Assembly: GCA_011109175.1 (NCBI GenBank)
Contig: RDEW01000005.1
Coordinates: forward strand, 1,242,324-1,306,323
DNA from: Dicyema japonicum
Taxonomy: Eukaryota; Dicyemida; Rhombozoa; Dicyemidae
Length of the DNA: 64,000 bases
Reading direction: 5' to 3'
Positions 33,421-44,880 of the stretch are shown one piece after another. Position 1 is the first letter of the stretch. Every line of letters begins with the position of its first letter. The position numbers and the translations under genes were made by a program. Under the pieces are notes generated by a model. It was not told where the DNA came from and made no database searches. It saw only the letters and a list, made by a program, of their open reading frames with translations.

Positions 33421-34594
33421 GAGAAGCAGAAATCATAAATATAAGCAGTCGAGAAAGTTTAAGTTGTAAATTATTTTTTAGAAATAGTTTTTTGCCCACG
33501 GTATCTTCAAGTCCTTCACTTTTTATAGAAACAGCTTCTTTGCTCAAAAAAATTTGGTCTGAACATGAAAGATCTCTGTAAAACCTGGTTTTGTAGTCAT
33601 TCATTATTATTTACAATGTATTAATCCCAGCTTCCCCAGTGAACTGCTGAAGCGAGCGAGGAGGAAATTTGCAAGGAGAAAACTGGTAGAACGGATCGTA
33701 GAGAGCACAGAACAAGCGGAACCTTAAATATTCATATGCTTATGGGTAACGCGAGAGTGCTCTCAACTAACTAATCCCAGCTTCGTCAACATCTAAAAAG
33801 ACTTCCACTAAGACAGATTTCTCTTTGTGATTCAAATCAAATAAAGAGGTCTTGAACTTCTGATCAACCTCAGAGATGGACTATGTCTACAGTGTGGGCG
33901 TCTGATTCCAATTCTTATTCTGAGTCCTAAGCATGATCTCATGGGGTCTTCCCCGTATTTTATTATCTTCAAAAGCCCGAAACAGCTAATTAATCGTTAT
34001 AAGGATCCAGGGCATATTCCTAACATATTTCTTTGGTTACATGCGATTTCCAGTAGACAATCAGGTTTCACAGTGAAGTATCACTGTGATGGGGTCACTT
34101 GTCAAGCCAGGAAGCATAGTTGATGCATGGAACCTTCATCCGGAATTAACTTTGAGAATCAAGATTTTTGTGCGACACTTCCCCATTCCGCCAAGAGAAG
34201 GCAAAGTTAATTATTTTGTGAGGAAATGTGCTCAACAAGCCACTTTCTTTCCTACTTATCCTTTTTCCTCAATAAGTGATCTTCCCCCTGACCAAATCCA
34301 CCGGCTAAGAATACCATTATGAAAACTCTTTAGCCTAAGAATGTATTGATGTCCGTGACGGAATTACGTATGATGAAAATGGAAGATGGTGGACTCACTT
34401 TTCTGAAGCGGAATCCTGTAATAGACTATTGGAGGATGGATTTGTTCGACATAAGCTGATGTTCTCCCCTGGGTTCCTTCCTTGAATAAATTAATTGTGA
34501 CTGTTGTCTGTGGTTAATAAAGAAGCAATAACTCCGTTGACTTAATTATAATATTCTATGAACTTTAACCAATAAAGCCAATTTATAACAAAAG
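33421..34594. other. Intergenic with decayed repeat tails
   Basis: At 33,720-33,790 a stretch (TGCTTATGGGTAACGCG) resembles the 3' flank of SINE A at 52.04 kb, followed by an inverse LINE tail (CTAACTAATCCCAGCTTC). No gene supported; short frames at 33.9-34.3 kb are not recognised. Confidence 0.45.
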
Positions 34595-36970
34595 TTAGAA
34601 ACTCCTTAAGTAAATTTTGTCCTTTTCAACGAAATAATGTCCCCAAATTCTGCTATAAATTATCAAAATCAGCACGAAGAATTGTGAAATTAAAAATTTA
34701 CCCAAATACAGTTCCCTTCGAATATCGGAGTTGGACATTGGCCAGGAAATAATCAAATAGAAAATATTCAAAATAAACGACAAACATCCGGTCGCCAAAA
34801 TGAAGGCAGTATCCCTGTAATTGGCTGGGACGTTAGTTATGCGAATAGACACGAGGATAATTACAATCAGCATTATTAGAGTTATCAAAATCTCACTGAA
34901 AACAAATTTATGTTGAAATTACAAGATAGTATTGCCACGTGTTCATGGAAAATATACGTTATTTCAGGAAAAACAATAATTTTGATCAAAGAAATGAGTG
35001 ACTAAATTTAAATCCCCAAATAAACAGGAATTGACGCAATCCCGAATATTATCAGAATCATAGAATTTTTGCCAATAAAAGCACTGAGCAGTCTTTTGTG
35101 TTGAAAACTTGGAGAATTGAAAATTAAGAAAATTCTAATCCCCCGCACGATTAATGAGGAAGTAATGAGAGCATCTGAGGTTACCAGGAGTAATCTCAAA
35201 ATCTATGAATTTTACATAAAATGAACTCGGCAGCCAATTCTTGAAGTCTGCAAAAAAATCGCAAAACTGCAGATATTTCCAAGAAAAAGCCCAAAAAGAA
35301 TAATTACGATGGTCTCCCTTCCTGATGCCTTTATTAGAGGAGCATTGAAGTTCATAAAATACAAAATGGTGGCAACAATAATCAGGAAGAATTCTAACGA
35401 TAAAAAGAACATAAATGAGATTCCTATTTTGGTCAGTGATTCTGTTTGTATTTCCTTTTTAAACATCTTCATGAAAATATAATTTGTTACCTCTGTTTTA
35501 GGGAGTCTACAAAATACAAATCATCGCATTTTATGCAGGAATTATTTTGTACAATTTCGTTCACATCACATTTAAAGCAATTCCAGCAGCATTTACGGCT
35601 AAGACTGTTAACCCTCACTTCAAAGGGTCTACATGGTTTGTTACAGTCTTCACTATGGTTAAAGATCGGGAGATTCTGAAAATAATATCCAGTAAAACTG
35701 GATTCTCCACAATGTAGCTTTCTATTTCCCCCAATTTATTTAAAAAGGCGTGTCTTACTATCATAAAAGTAGAGGCATCTCCGTTCTCATTGATAATATT
35801 TTCTCACTACCAAAAGTAAAATTGTTCATAAATAAATATTTCTTTAACTTTTCGATAGTAAAGCATTCGTAGAAAGCTATCACATCAAATTATGACTTTA
35901 CCTGATCTTAGGCATTCTCTTTCGACTACTCTCTTCGCTGCCGAAAGTCCCACGTTCAGCGCTCTTAGAAAACTTGGGAAGAATGAGTCCTTGACTTTGC
36001 TGAAATCGATGTTTTTAAAATATCTTCTATAGATTTTTTGGTCAATATTTTTATTTTCCAAGAATGTTAAGGACTTGATGTTCTCAATCGGTAAATATTT
36101 TAAATTGTCTATTTTTAAGGAATCCCCCGTTATTACGGAAATATTTTGAAATCGACGGTCGACGTTATTGATGAAACTCATAAGAATCCTTAGGTCAAAT
36201 AAGGCGACGATAACTCCCGTGTTGAAATCCAATATCTCCTGATATAGTGCTTCAAAATTATATTCATTATAAATTAATTCAAAAATTATGCAGTTTTTGT
36301 TCATCTCATTAAGCCTATTCTTGAATATCATTAACATATCAAGCGAGTAGGAAGATTCGTCGTATAATAACCCAAAAATTGTGTTTTCAGTGATTTTTAA
36401 AAATTTTAAAATTAGATTTACTTGGTGGCTGTTGGATGGTGGGATTCTGATGAAATTAGGATATTTCTTTTTGTCAGAAAATTCATTTAAGGTGGAATCG
36501 AATGTAATTTGAATGATTTTAAAAGTCTCGTGAAACAAAGATGATTTCTTCGCCAAGTCACTGCTTCCAAATCCAATAGCGATTGGAATGATGGGAATTG
36601 AACTGAATGCATATCCGTCGAGATTTCCTCTCCTTAATTCTGAGCCTCTAGGTAAGTACAAGTGTCGCAGAGGAGAAATCTGATATGCTCCCAAAATTAG
36701 AGTTTCTTCCCTGTAGCAGTTGTTGATAAAAAACAATCCAAAGACATTCTCTACCGTCATTTTCTCGTTAAAATTGTTTATCAAAATTGTAGCTGCTTCT
36801 ACGTAATAATTAAAATCATCTTTCGACAAATTCAAACACTGATTTCTACTGTCAATAATTGGCATATTTATTGCAATTAGGATTCCTGCGTTTGTGTTTA
36901 TTCCTTTGTAAGAGTCTTGAAGAATTATTAAACTGCTTGAATTACACCATAATAAGAGGAAACTAAACAT
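34595..36970 (-). CDS. Class C GPCR, metabotropic-glutamate-receptor-like
   Basis: A plasma-membrane receptor for a small amino-acid-like ligand. ATG 36,970 opens a signal peptide (MFSFLLLWCNSSSLIILQ) and a 361-codon exon forming a Venus-flytrap domain, with ITFDSTLNEFSDKKKYPNF then IRIPPSNSHQ matching the mGluR YASTAPELSD..RTVPPDS..Q block. Near 35,790 NENGDASTF matches the mGluR NGDAPG block. A cysteine-rich domain at 35,520-35,660 has the hallmark SRKCCWNCFKC. The 7TM part has IGISFMFFLSLEFFLIIVAT (TM1), PLIKASGRETIVIILFGLFL (TM2), GCR before TM3, ITNVPANYRD (ICL3/TM6) and a last helix near 34,640. Short introns occur but not every junction could be resolved. Two places (about 35,800 and 34,895) seem to lack one base. 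Confidence 0.85.
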
Positions 36971-37018
36971 TGTTCCACTAAACTACGGTGTGCTCGACAT
37001 TTGAATAAATGAATTATA

Positions 37019-37629
37019 ATAATCGATATGACCATTGCCGCGGCAATCCCCATTGTTTCTTGGCAGTTGGAGCGTGAATTTCATATTCCCTAGTGACTTC
37101 TTTGAATCTTAAAATCGTCACATGGTCGTCTGTATCAAAGGTATCCAGAAAAGAATCAATTTCTTCATTATTACACTGGAGGGTCCCTGAACTGCTGATA
37201 TAGATAGACGAGATGCTATGATTGGATTCGTCTTACTCAGACCGTGGGAATATACCTTAATTATACTTTAATTAGCGTTTAACCTTTTTCCGATATATCC
37301 GGGATATTAAATTTGTCAGTAATGTCTTCCGATGCTCAAACGGGAGACAGAACAATCAGTTCGAGTTCAATCATAGACTCTTCTATGGCCGATTGCAAAT
37401 GGAGGTAAAAAATAGGTGGACACTCTGAGTCAGAAATGATCACCATTTGGGGTAATGTGTTCGTGAGGAGCTCTCTCAATTGAACAGAGTAACCATCACA
37501 TGATTGAGTCATGTTGCATTGATAAAATCCATAGTTCATTACAGATGCCATCGTCAGGCTCTCGAATTGGAAAACCCGGAAGTTGATAAAGTGTTTAATT
37601 TCTTTATCAAAAAGTTTCTTGCCATTCAT
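37019..37629 (-). pseudogene. Possible serine palmitoyltransferase (SPTLC1-like) C-terminal fragment
   Basis: The frame at 37,629-37,336 includes ESLTMASVMNYGF, then SDSECPPIFYLHLQSAIEES, comparable in order to the SPTLC1 C-terminal region (ASLPPLLAAAAIEAL ... SLSPAFHLQLEES). Downstream, SRLSISACNNEEIDSFLDTF fits the final strand-helix (SIRVVVTVEQTEEELERA) if a 17-nt intron is assumed. The upstream catalytic part, including the PLP region, is absent, because a retroelement fragment begins at about 37,650. The stop at about 37,019 is only 50 bp from the GPCR start on the same strand. Identity is tentative. Confidence 0.35.
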
Positions 37630-37649
37630 GAATTTTTGAGTAATATTTT

Positions 37650-38450
37650 AGGGATTATGTCGCTACCCCAATGACTATACACTACCTGATTAATAAGGTA
37701 GGTAAATCGCCTAATGAGTATAGGCCGTTTACATGCACGCCAACGCTATAAAAAACTCATAAACCCACTAAACTAGGTCTGATCGGCACTATTGCAAAAA
37801 TCATGGAGCAATAGTATACGAAAGACTGTCACATGTTGTCAAAAAAGGGTAGTTTCCTGCGTAACCGTGAATATGGGTTCCGGTTTAACAGACCCGTTGA
37901 GACTCTTTTATTTAATACGGCGATAACCAAGCGAGGGACTTAAAATGTTACCTGAACGTCGTTTGTTTTGATATACCGAAAGATTAGATCATGTGTAACA
38001 CGAAGCACTACTGAACTAAACGAGGAAGGGCACAGGTGAAGTGTCCGAGTCTCAAAATAGGACTCAAACATAATATCTTCCTATAACTCTATTTTTTGAA
38101 AATTGTCTCTGGTTTGGGACGCAATTTGTGTAGATGACTTCTCATTTCCAACCTGACGATGACAGGCACTACCCAGAATCTGCTTCAAAAAGACAAAAAA
38201 CCTTAAAGAATAAAATAAGCGATCTGAGTAGGACGGTTCGTTTTAAACCCATTGTAACAGAAACCTCGGAGATTCTAGGGCTCAAATCACTTAGCATCCT
38301 AAACGTCATTGATTTGTTGATAGCAAAAAGGAAAGACAGCTGAGAAGAGGGGTGTCTGATTGAGCGCATTTCCATACAAATCGTAAAAGGGAATGCTCGC
38401 TCAAATCGTAAGAGGGAAATTCAACTAACTATTCAATTTCTTAATCGTTT
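37650..38450 (+). pseudogene. Retroelement fragment ending in REL-type C-terminus
   Basis: Plus strand reads LINKVGKSPNEYRPF (RT-like start) and, from 38,095, a decayed WDAICVDDFS then LSRTVRFKPIVTETSEILGL and IQIVKGNARSNRKRE. The latter corresponds to YIFAPVAIETSGNFG and LAVVRGNSL of the 22.6-kb element. Several stops; inactive. Confidence 0.55.
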
Positions 38451-38599
38451 ATTAGTAAAAGGTAAATTTCCATTTAAAAAGCCGCAGCAAAAATAAGCAA
38501 ATTCCAGCATTTTATTTAATTTATTTATTAACCCCGGATACACCGAGAAAGAAGTTAAAGTAAACAACTAATTAAGTATATCCAGTTTCCACTTCTACT

Positions 38600-39050
38600 G
38601 AAACATAGTCATAAAGGGTAAAAGGTGAGTGGCCGTGGTGCCACTGGCGAGTAAGTGGTGCCACTGGTGCTACAAGCCGAAGGAATATACTACGAGGTTG
38701 ATAAACATCTGTAGGCCTAATGGAGATATGTTGAAAGATGCCTTGTTTGTTCTGGTCCACATAGAAGATCGCAGTGTCCGGTTACAAACAATATTAAGTC
38801 GTTTGAATTGTGGTTCATCCAGCCACTTTGCCAATTATGGAAGATGTCCAAGGCTGTTGAAGCTAGCATAGCGAAGAAAAACAAAATTGACCAAAAAGGA
38901 AAGAATGGAAAATTATTTCTAAAACGAGAAAATGCCCATAATGGAGAAAGTGAAGTTTCCAAAATTGGAACGAATAAGAAATTAAAACTGGCTGGAATAG
39001 GACATATAATAAGAAACCTTCTAAAAAAGAAACAGTAGAAGCTTCAACAC
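38600..39050 (+). pseudogene. LINE ORF1 (gag-like) fragment with CCHC zinc knuckles
   Basis: With one frameshift the strand reads RCLVCSGPHRRSQC (CX2CX3HX4C) and NCGSSSHFANYGRCP, two zinc knuckles typical of Jockey-type ORF1, then KKNKIDQKGKNGKLFLKREN and IRNLLKKKQ with a stop at 39,038. A near-identical copy lies on the minus strand at 46.6-47.0 kb. Confidence 0.75.
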
Positions 39051-39089
39051 AGAGAAGAGAGTGCGCTCTTAAGAAAGAGGGCAGCCACC

Positions 39090-39680
39090 GAAAAAACCAG
39101 AAGTAGTCAGGATAACCCTGATTAATGCCCGTTCTCTTCGGAAACGGGCTTCAGTGCTTGTTGCTATAGCCAGCACGATCCAGATGGAATTTCTAATTAT
39201 AAACGAAACTAAATTGAAGAAAAGATCATTTAAAATTGATGGATACGACTCATTAGATATTTTTTTGGAAGACTGGTTTTTGTATGGAACAGGAACTTCA
39301 ATTTACTACAAAACTTCTTTAAATACAAGACTACCCACGATCAATGAAGAAAATCTTTGTGAACTAGCAAGCATTCAACTACAAACTACCATGGGATGGA
39401 TAACTATCGGAGGAATCTATTCTAAAAAACTACGAGAGTATCCATGGATTGTTGACAAAGTTATGGAAAACAGTGAATATCCAATCCTTGTTGGGGGCAT
39501 GAACGCTAAACATACTGACTATGGTTGTGTAACAACCAATCAAGATGGAAAATGTCCTTCGTAAAATGGATGAAGTCTGGAGAGTTAAAGATTTTAACTT
39601 CAGTCGAAATTATGCAATTAAACTCGCACATGGATTGGATTTAGCATCTAAAATTGATGACGAATACGAAAGATAAACGA
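39090..39680 (+). pseudogene. LINE endonuclease domain (ORF2 start)
   Basis: INARSLRKRASVLVAIAST, FLIINETKLKKRSF, GTGTSIYYKTS, ELASIQLQTTMGWITIGGIY and YPILVGGMNAKHTDYGC reproduce the APE-like endonuclease: the NETK glutamate and the GDMNAKH block (here GGMNAKH, so the conserved Asp is lost). Open for 136 codons, then stops. It follows the ORF1 fragment by about 60 bp in the same orientation, so both derive from one element. Confidence 0.8.
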
Positions 39681-40349
39681 GAAGAATCGGTGATTTATTA
39701 CATTGCTTGTGGAAACTTGCATTGTAATTGGGGCTTTTTACTGAGAAGAGACATATGGTGTCTCATGAGAGTGCCCCGATATAGACGACCCCAAATCTTG
39801 GCTTTCCTCTTTAGTTAATGGCTCTTACCTTGTTTAGTTAGTTGGGGTTTTGCGAATAAATCATGTTATCTGTTATCTAAAAGGGTAAAAAACATCCATA
39901 CTTGCAGTTGTGGAAACCCCTCCAGTGGAGTGGGTGAGAACAAATGATCGTTTTTCGTGCCTTCCTGGCACTGAGCACCACCTAGACAGGTGGATCACAC
40001 GAGGCCAGTCTAATAGGAAGAGAGAGGAAGAACAGACGAACAAACAGAAACTTCACCAATTAACCACGAAGCTCCACATGGCGCCACGCGGCTAACATTA
40101 GAAAATTCCAGCATGTGAAGTGGTCACTTTATTGGCTATCATCGCTTATTCTATATAGAATTATAAATAAAAATCCATATTTCAAAAATTTGGATAATTT
40201 TTTATCAATAAACAGCAAATTGATCATTTAATTTTTAAAATTCTGAATACATGTGGATTACGACTTTGTTACTATTTTAAATGAAAATCACATATTGACC
40301 TTCTTTATTATGTTCAATTTATTTTAAAGAAACAATCAACCAAGGGTCA
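39681..40349. other. Spacer, likely decayed retroelement
   Basis: Around 39,825-39,870 a TTTAGTTAGTTGGGGTTTTG...AATAAATCATG string resembles the LINE 3' tail. Nothing else recognised. Confidence 0.4.
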
Positions 40350-40485
40350 TACAGTAGCCGCCCTGTTTGCCTGGCTATTCCATCTCAGGATGACGACCGA
40401 GATTCGCTCAAATAGCCAGCCACGTTTACGGAGACTTCCTGTAAGTGTAGAAATTCGATTCCCTAGACTACCCAGGAATTAGAAC
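40350..40485 (-). repeat. Repeat family E, inverted copy
   Basis: In minus orientation: ATTCCTGGGTAGTCTAGGGA, AATCGAATTTCTACACTTAC, GGCTGGCTATTTGAGCGAAT and CATCCTGAGATGGAATAGCC. Matches copies at 9.15, 52.13 and 53.6 kb. Confidence 0.65.
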
Positions 40486-41011
40486 ATAAGGGTTTATATT
40501 GCTCCATTAGACACAACAATGCGATGGTGGTTGTTCAAATACTCCAGTAATATCGTGAAGTCTTAAAATCATTGAAATTGTCCCAATAAATATGACCAAT
40601 GCAAGAAAGTCAAGAATAACTCTGCCAGTCGTCTCAAGAGAAAATGTCCTAAAATGAAAAAGAAGTTGAAATAAGATGACTTAGACTAGTTGAGATCTCT
40701 AGCTACAGTCGGAGAGTCTTAAGAAATTGTGTTTTTTACAGAGTGTGAAGGCTAGCTTCATGAAATGCTTACAATACTCCAACAATAACAATCTTGAGCA
40801 TATGAACGAAAGTTATGTCGATTAAAGCAACTTTCCGGCCTCCCCAAATTGTCGAATTTTGGTTTAAAAGATTTCCCAATTCCGGAGAAATTTCCTAAGC
40901 GACGGAATTATTTGTTGTACTGATAAACGTAGTTAGGTTAGTTGATAAATAGAAACCGCATTTTGTTATTAATTATAATGGCGCTATAAATAGTCTTATT
41001 TGAAAGCCAAT
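40486..41011. other. Upstream region of coronin
   Basis: No gene recognised. This is the presumed promoter interval, AT-rich without a clear TATA/initiator that could be asserted. Confidence 0.4.
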
Positions 41012-42676
41012 ATGCAGAATTTTTCTTACTCGAGATATCGCAATATATTTGGGGAATCCAAGAGAAGTCACCAAAAATTTGAGAATGTCAAATTTCCCGA
41101 ATCTTTGATGGATTCTAATATGATAGCTTTGAACAGATCATTTATTGCCTTTATCGAAACTACATATGGTGGAGGATCATTTTTATTACTCCCAATAACT
41201 AATGTTGGACGATTTTGTAAATTTAGGGAGGGAAAGTGAGTCATATGAGTCCCAGAGTACTTGGACATATGGACCAAGTGCTGGATATCGCATTTTCCCC
41301 ATTTAACGACAACATTATCGCCAGCGCCTCAGCTGACTGTCTTATTCGAGTGTGGGAGATCCCGAAAGGTGGTCTAAGGCAAAATCTTACGATTCCTTTG
41401 ATCGAACTTAGCGGACATGAAAGAAAAGTCCAAATCATTCAGTGGAACCCAACTACCGAGAATATCCTAATTTCCGGAGGTTTGTTTCGCTAAATTATCA
41501 GGCTTGGATAATTATTGTATTTTGTGGAATGTCGAAAGATCCCAGAAAATCAGTAAAATAATTTTAGAGTCTGGAATTTACAGCCTTAGCTTCAGCTACA
41601 ACGGATTCAAGGTGGCAGCAATGTTGAGGAACATGAAATTGGCTGTTTTCGAACCCAAAAGTAAGAATGTCGAATATGTGAGGATTTATGCCTTCATAAA
41701 CTAAGGGATCGATTACTCATAATTTTATCCGCTCCGGCCGTTGTGTCTTCCTTAAAAATAATAACATTCTGACATGTGGATTTGAAGATGGGGAGATGAG
41801 ATTTTTGAGAATCTGGAATTCTGTCAAATTTAGCATCAAATTAACTTTTAGTATAACAGAACAAGTTATGCGAATGTCTCAGCTCTCATCACATCGATTC
41901 TGCTCCTGGAATGATGCTAGTGCACTACGAGCCAGAGCATTCATTAATATTTATAATAGGAAGGGTATTCCTCCATTAATATGTTCAGGGGGACACCTCA
42001 GTCTTTGTCTTCCAAATATGTGATGAATATCCCTACATTGAGTACCTCACTAAATATCACTCTCATTTGTACTCTCAACGCTGCTTTGGTGCTCTTCCTT
42101 CGATAGCCTGCGATCCAGATTTTTGTGAAGTTTCAAGGTTTCCGAAAATATGTATTCCAGAATATATCGTGGGTTTGGGAATGGATTATGTGAAGCTGTG
42201 AGCTTTATTTTGCCAATAAAGGTAGTTTTATGAAAAAGGTTTTAGTCCAGTTCCATAGTGAAAGAAGTCTTTTCCTCAGTCCGAGCAGACACCCCTACTT
42301 TGACAGCGGACGAGTACATCTTGTGTGACTCTCCAGTGGAACCAAAAACTGTAACAACTTTTACATTTATATTTAAAGATTTCACATTTTACTGAAAAAA
42401 GTAAAACTCAGCCCAAGTTGAACACATTTATATCTGAAAAATCGATAACTTTTTGCAAAAGGGGAGAAACTAATGTTGACAACATAAAATATTTAGAATT
42501 TGGGAGATATTCTAAAAATGATAAATAAAATCGAGGAGAGATTGGACAAACTGGAAAATCAGAGTCAAGGGAATGCCAAGTTTTTTGAACCGCATACCAT
42601 CCACAATTTATTTTGTTTTTTGGTATTCTGCGCAACCATCTTCATAACCTGGATTTGGCGGGATGAATATGACTAA
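41012..42676 (+). CDS. Coronin with coiled coil and hydrophobic C-terminal tail; 9 introns of 20-37 nt
   Basis: Coronins bind F-actin and Arp2/3 and regulate actin turnover. ATG 41,012 opens SRYRNIFGESKRSH (coronin signature SKFRHVFGQ). Then WD blades: VLGHMDQVLDIAFSPFNDN, ASADCLIRVWEIPKGGL, GHERKVQIIQWNPTTENILI, LDNYCILWNVE, RIWNS..DSAPGMMLVHYEP, FIIGRGDTSVFVFQI, CEAVSFILPIK and TPTLTADEY. Nine GT-AG introns (20, 22, 28, 37, 24, 23, 24, 28 and 22 nt) give one frame of 478 codons. A short C-terminal coiled coil follows (LGDILKMINKIEERLDKLEN), as in classic coronins. Unusually, the protein then ends with FLVFCATIFITWIW flanked by RDEYD, a possible transmembrane tail anchor. No frame error. Confidence 0.94.
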
Positions 42677-43860
42677 TTTATGTTAGTTTCATGTAAAAGT
42701 ATTTTTCGAGGTTTATTGGTTTTAATCCATCGCTAATATGATCATTACATACGCAGATTATAAAAAATTGATAAAGTGAATTCCCTTCGATATCGCAAGA
42801 TCAATATTCCTGGATTGTCCTGGACTCTCACGGTCAAAGATACTTTTAAAAATCGCAATGTTCTGCTCCAAGGACTTCTGAGACAGTGGTTAAGGATTTA
42901 GATGATGAGTCTAAAAAGCCCTTGTCGTTCCAACAGAACCTTCTCTAAGAACTGTGATCCAGAGACTAAGGAATTTTCGGGTAGTTTATCTAAGAAGAAA
43001 TGATCCTATAAAGTCCTCAAAGAGGGAGATGATTATGAAAACTATGGTTATTTTTTTCATCTTTAGGAATTTGGTGCTAAATTGGAATAAATCAGAGTGC
43101 AATCTAAGAATTTTAACAATTTCTAATCAAATTTTGGTACAATGATTGGGGAGGAAAATGTCTAGAAAGCAAAACATACAGGGGGATGCTTCTTGTTTGA
43201 AGTTTCTTAAATTCACTACTGAAGTATATCAAAAGCCTTGTCGAGGAAGATATATAATACGATGATTGTATGTAGCCTCAACGAGAACCGCGATAAATAT
43301 CGACATTGCGGCATTTTCTAATGTATTTCTTGTTATGTCTTCCTGTCTCAGAGAAGGGAGGTCAGCTTTTTGCGCTACTCTCCGTCCTCGCTTCCTTTCT
43401 TTTGAGTTTTGTAACTTCAGATTTGCCAGAGTTTACTGTTAGGAACCATTTATCCAACTCCCAAAAAATCATAAATAAATTGTTTTCCTTGTTCCATTTT
43501 CAGTATCCTTTAACATATCCTCTTCCAAGCTCCCACATTGTCGGATTGCAAATCCAGTCCATAGTGACAGCAAGTTGTTGGAATGGCAATCAGGCAGTAA
43601 CTACCAATTTGCAGTGTTCCGTTGTCTGCTATTTTCGTCTTTTATAGGCAACATACGGATAACTTGTATCTTTCCTGGTCTCTTGTAGGATAAAGATTGT
43701 ATACATATGATTTATTCCTCTGGTCTTTAGGGTGCCAAGAGAGAATGGGCTGTTAGACATCAAACTTGAAAAAGACATTTTTGCAAGAGAGGCACTTCAC
43801 CACCTCAACCAAAAATATGAATCTTCCTTTATTTATTTAGAACCAAGAATCACTCACAAA
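42677..43860. other. Intergenic
   Basis: A partial family B copy at about 42,915-42,975 (CCAACAGAACCTTCTCTAAG). A 113-codon frame at 43.3-43.65 kb has no recognised domain and no clear start; not called. Confidence 0.45.
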
Positions 43861-44720
43861 ACAAAAAAGAGTAGGGGCCGTTAGATGATCCCGGCCTCCT
43901 TAAGCAGCCGCCTCATCTTTTCTCGGTGTTCCTCTCGAGTGTTGACACATTTCCGGTGTGGACGAATGACTTTTTGGAGGTTTAGAAATTTTGACAGGGC
44001 TTCTTTATTGCTCACGAGTTCCTCGAACGGGGGTGGTTTTAATATCTAGGAGGATCTTTGTAGGGTCTTTGTTACTGTCTTGGAGAGAGTTTATTTTCTT
44101 TAGGTTGGTATAGGATATGTTAGAACCCCAAGCCGCGCAGAAGTAGCTGATTGACGGAAGTACATATTGGTAGTAGAGATGATCTACTGTTGGGTGGAAC
44201 CATCTCTTGTAGTATCCAAGTAGCGTTTTTTACAAAGTTTAATTTTTGCTGGGAAGAGGACATAGTGGTTAGGTGTCGGCTTAAGTGGCTTATTTTACGG
44301 GTTCGAATCTCGCTGCTGTTCACCTGGTGGAAGGTTCCACGCATCTACGATGCAGAAAGGGTTTGACGAGTGACGCCGTCATCAGTGGATATTCACTGCG
44401 GAACTGGATTGTCTAGAAAGGACACTCACACAAGAAAAAGAAAAAAAGAAGTGAAAATCATTCCTTGGTTCTACGATTAGTTAAAATTAACTGTTCTTTA
44501 CTTAAATAAAGTGTGTGTCCTGCCTATGCGGAGCTATAAATACTATGGCTCTCGTGAAAAGGCTTTATTATTATTGGGAAGAGGAGATTATGTTACTCAC
44601 ATGTTTGCTGAAGGTCATTAGTGGGTCATATGTGACCCCAGTATTTTGGTTGAATTTGTGAAGGGGATTGTTATCCCATTTAGGTCAATGAAGGCGCCGA
44701 GTTAGTCTTTAATTCTGAAA
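43861..44720 (-). pseudogene. Jockey-like LINE C-terminal fragment, interrupted by SINE A
   Basis: The minus strand ends near 43,890 in RLLKEAGII and a stop. Sequence parallels 32.64-33.07 kb (shared TATCCAAGTAG.GTTTTTTACAA and GTTTGCTGAAGGTCAT). It is split at 44,261-44,574 by an inserted SINE. Confidence 0.75.
44261..44574 (+). mobile_element. SINE A, full-length copy (314 bp) with target-site duplication
   Basis: Flanked by the 11-bp duplication TGGGAAGAGGA (44,250-44,260 and 44,575-44,585); the uninterrupted homologue at about 32,990 shows the pre-insertion arrangement. The 5' head TAGTGGTTAGGTGTCGGC (A box) and GGGTTCGAATCTCG (B box) are spaced as in a tRNA of the Glu/Asp type. A unique body (TCTACGATGC, GACGCCGTCATCAGTG), an internal A-rich run and a 3' third (ACTGTTCTTTACTTAAATAA, GCGGAGCTATA) follow, ending in TTATTATTAT. 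Confidence 0.88.
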
Positions 44721-44880
44721 CAGATAAATTATATTAAATTTAAAAGTTTCATATTTAATTTAGAAATTTAATATTATTTCTAATTATTGCCATTTACAAA
44801 ATATATTTATTTAGAGATTTTATGCGTTATCCAAAAAAATATAAACTAGTGGAACGCACGGTCATTTAATTTGTTCCGAA

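Noticed and set aside
35446-35679. Plus-strand ORF opposite the GPCR cysteine-rich region
   Set aside because: Shadow of the minus-strand exon that has the CCW motif.
42110-42200. Frame break in coronin near 42,160
   Set aside because: A 23-nt intron starting within the Arg codon restores CEVSR...CEAVSFILPIK in frame.
43306-43647. 113-codon plus-strand ORF as a membrane protein
   Set aside because: No credible start, no domain, and surrounded by repeats.
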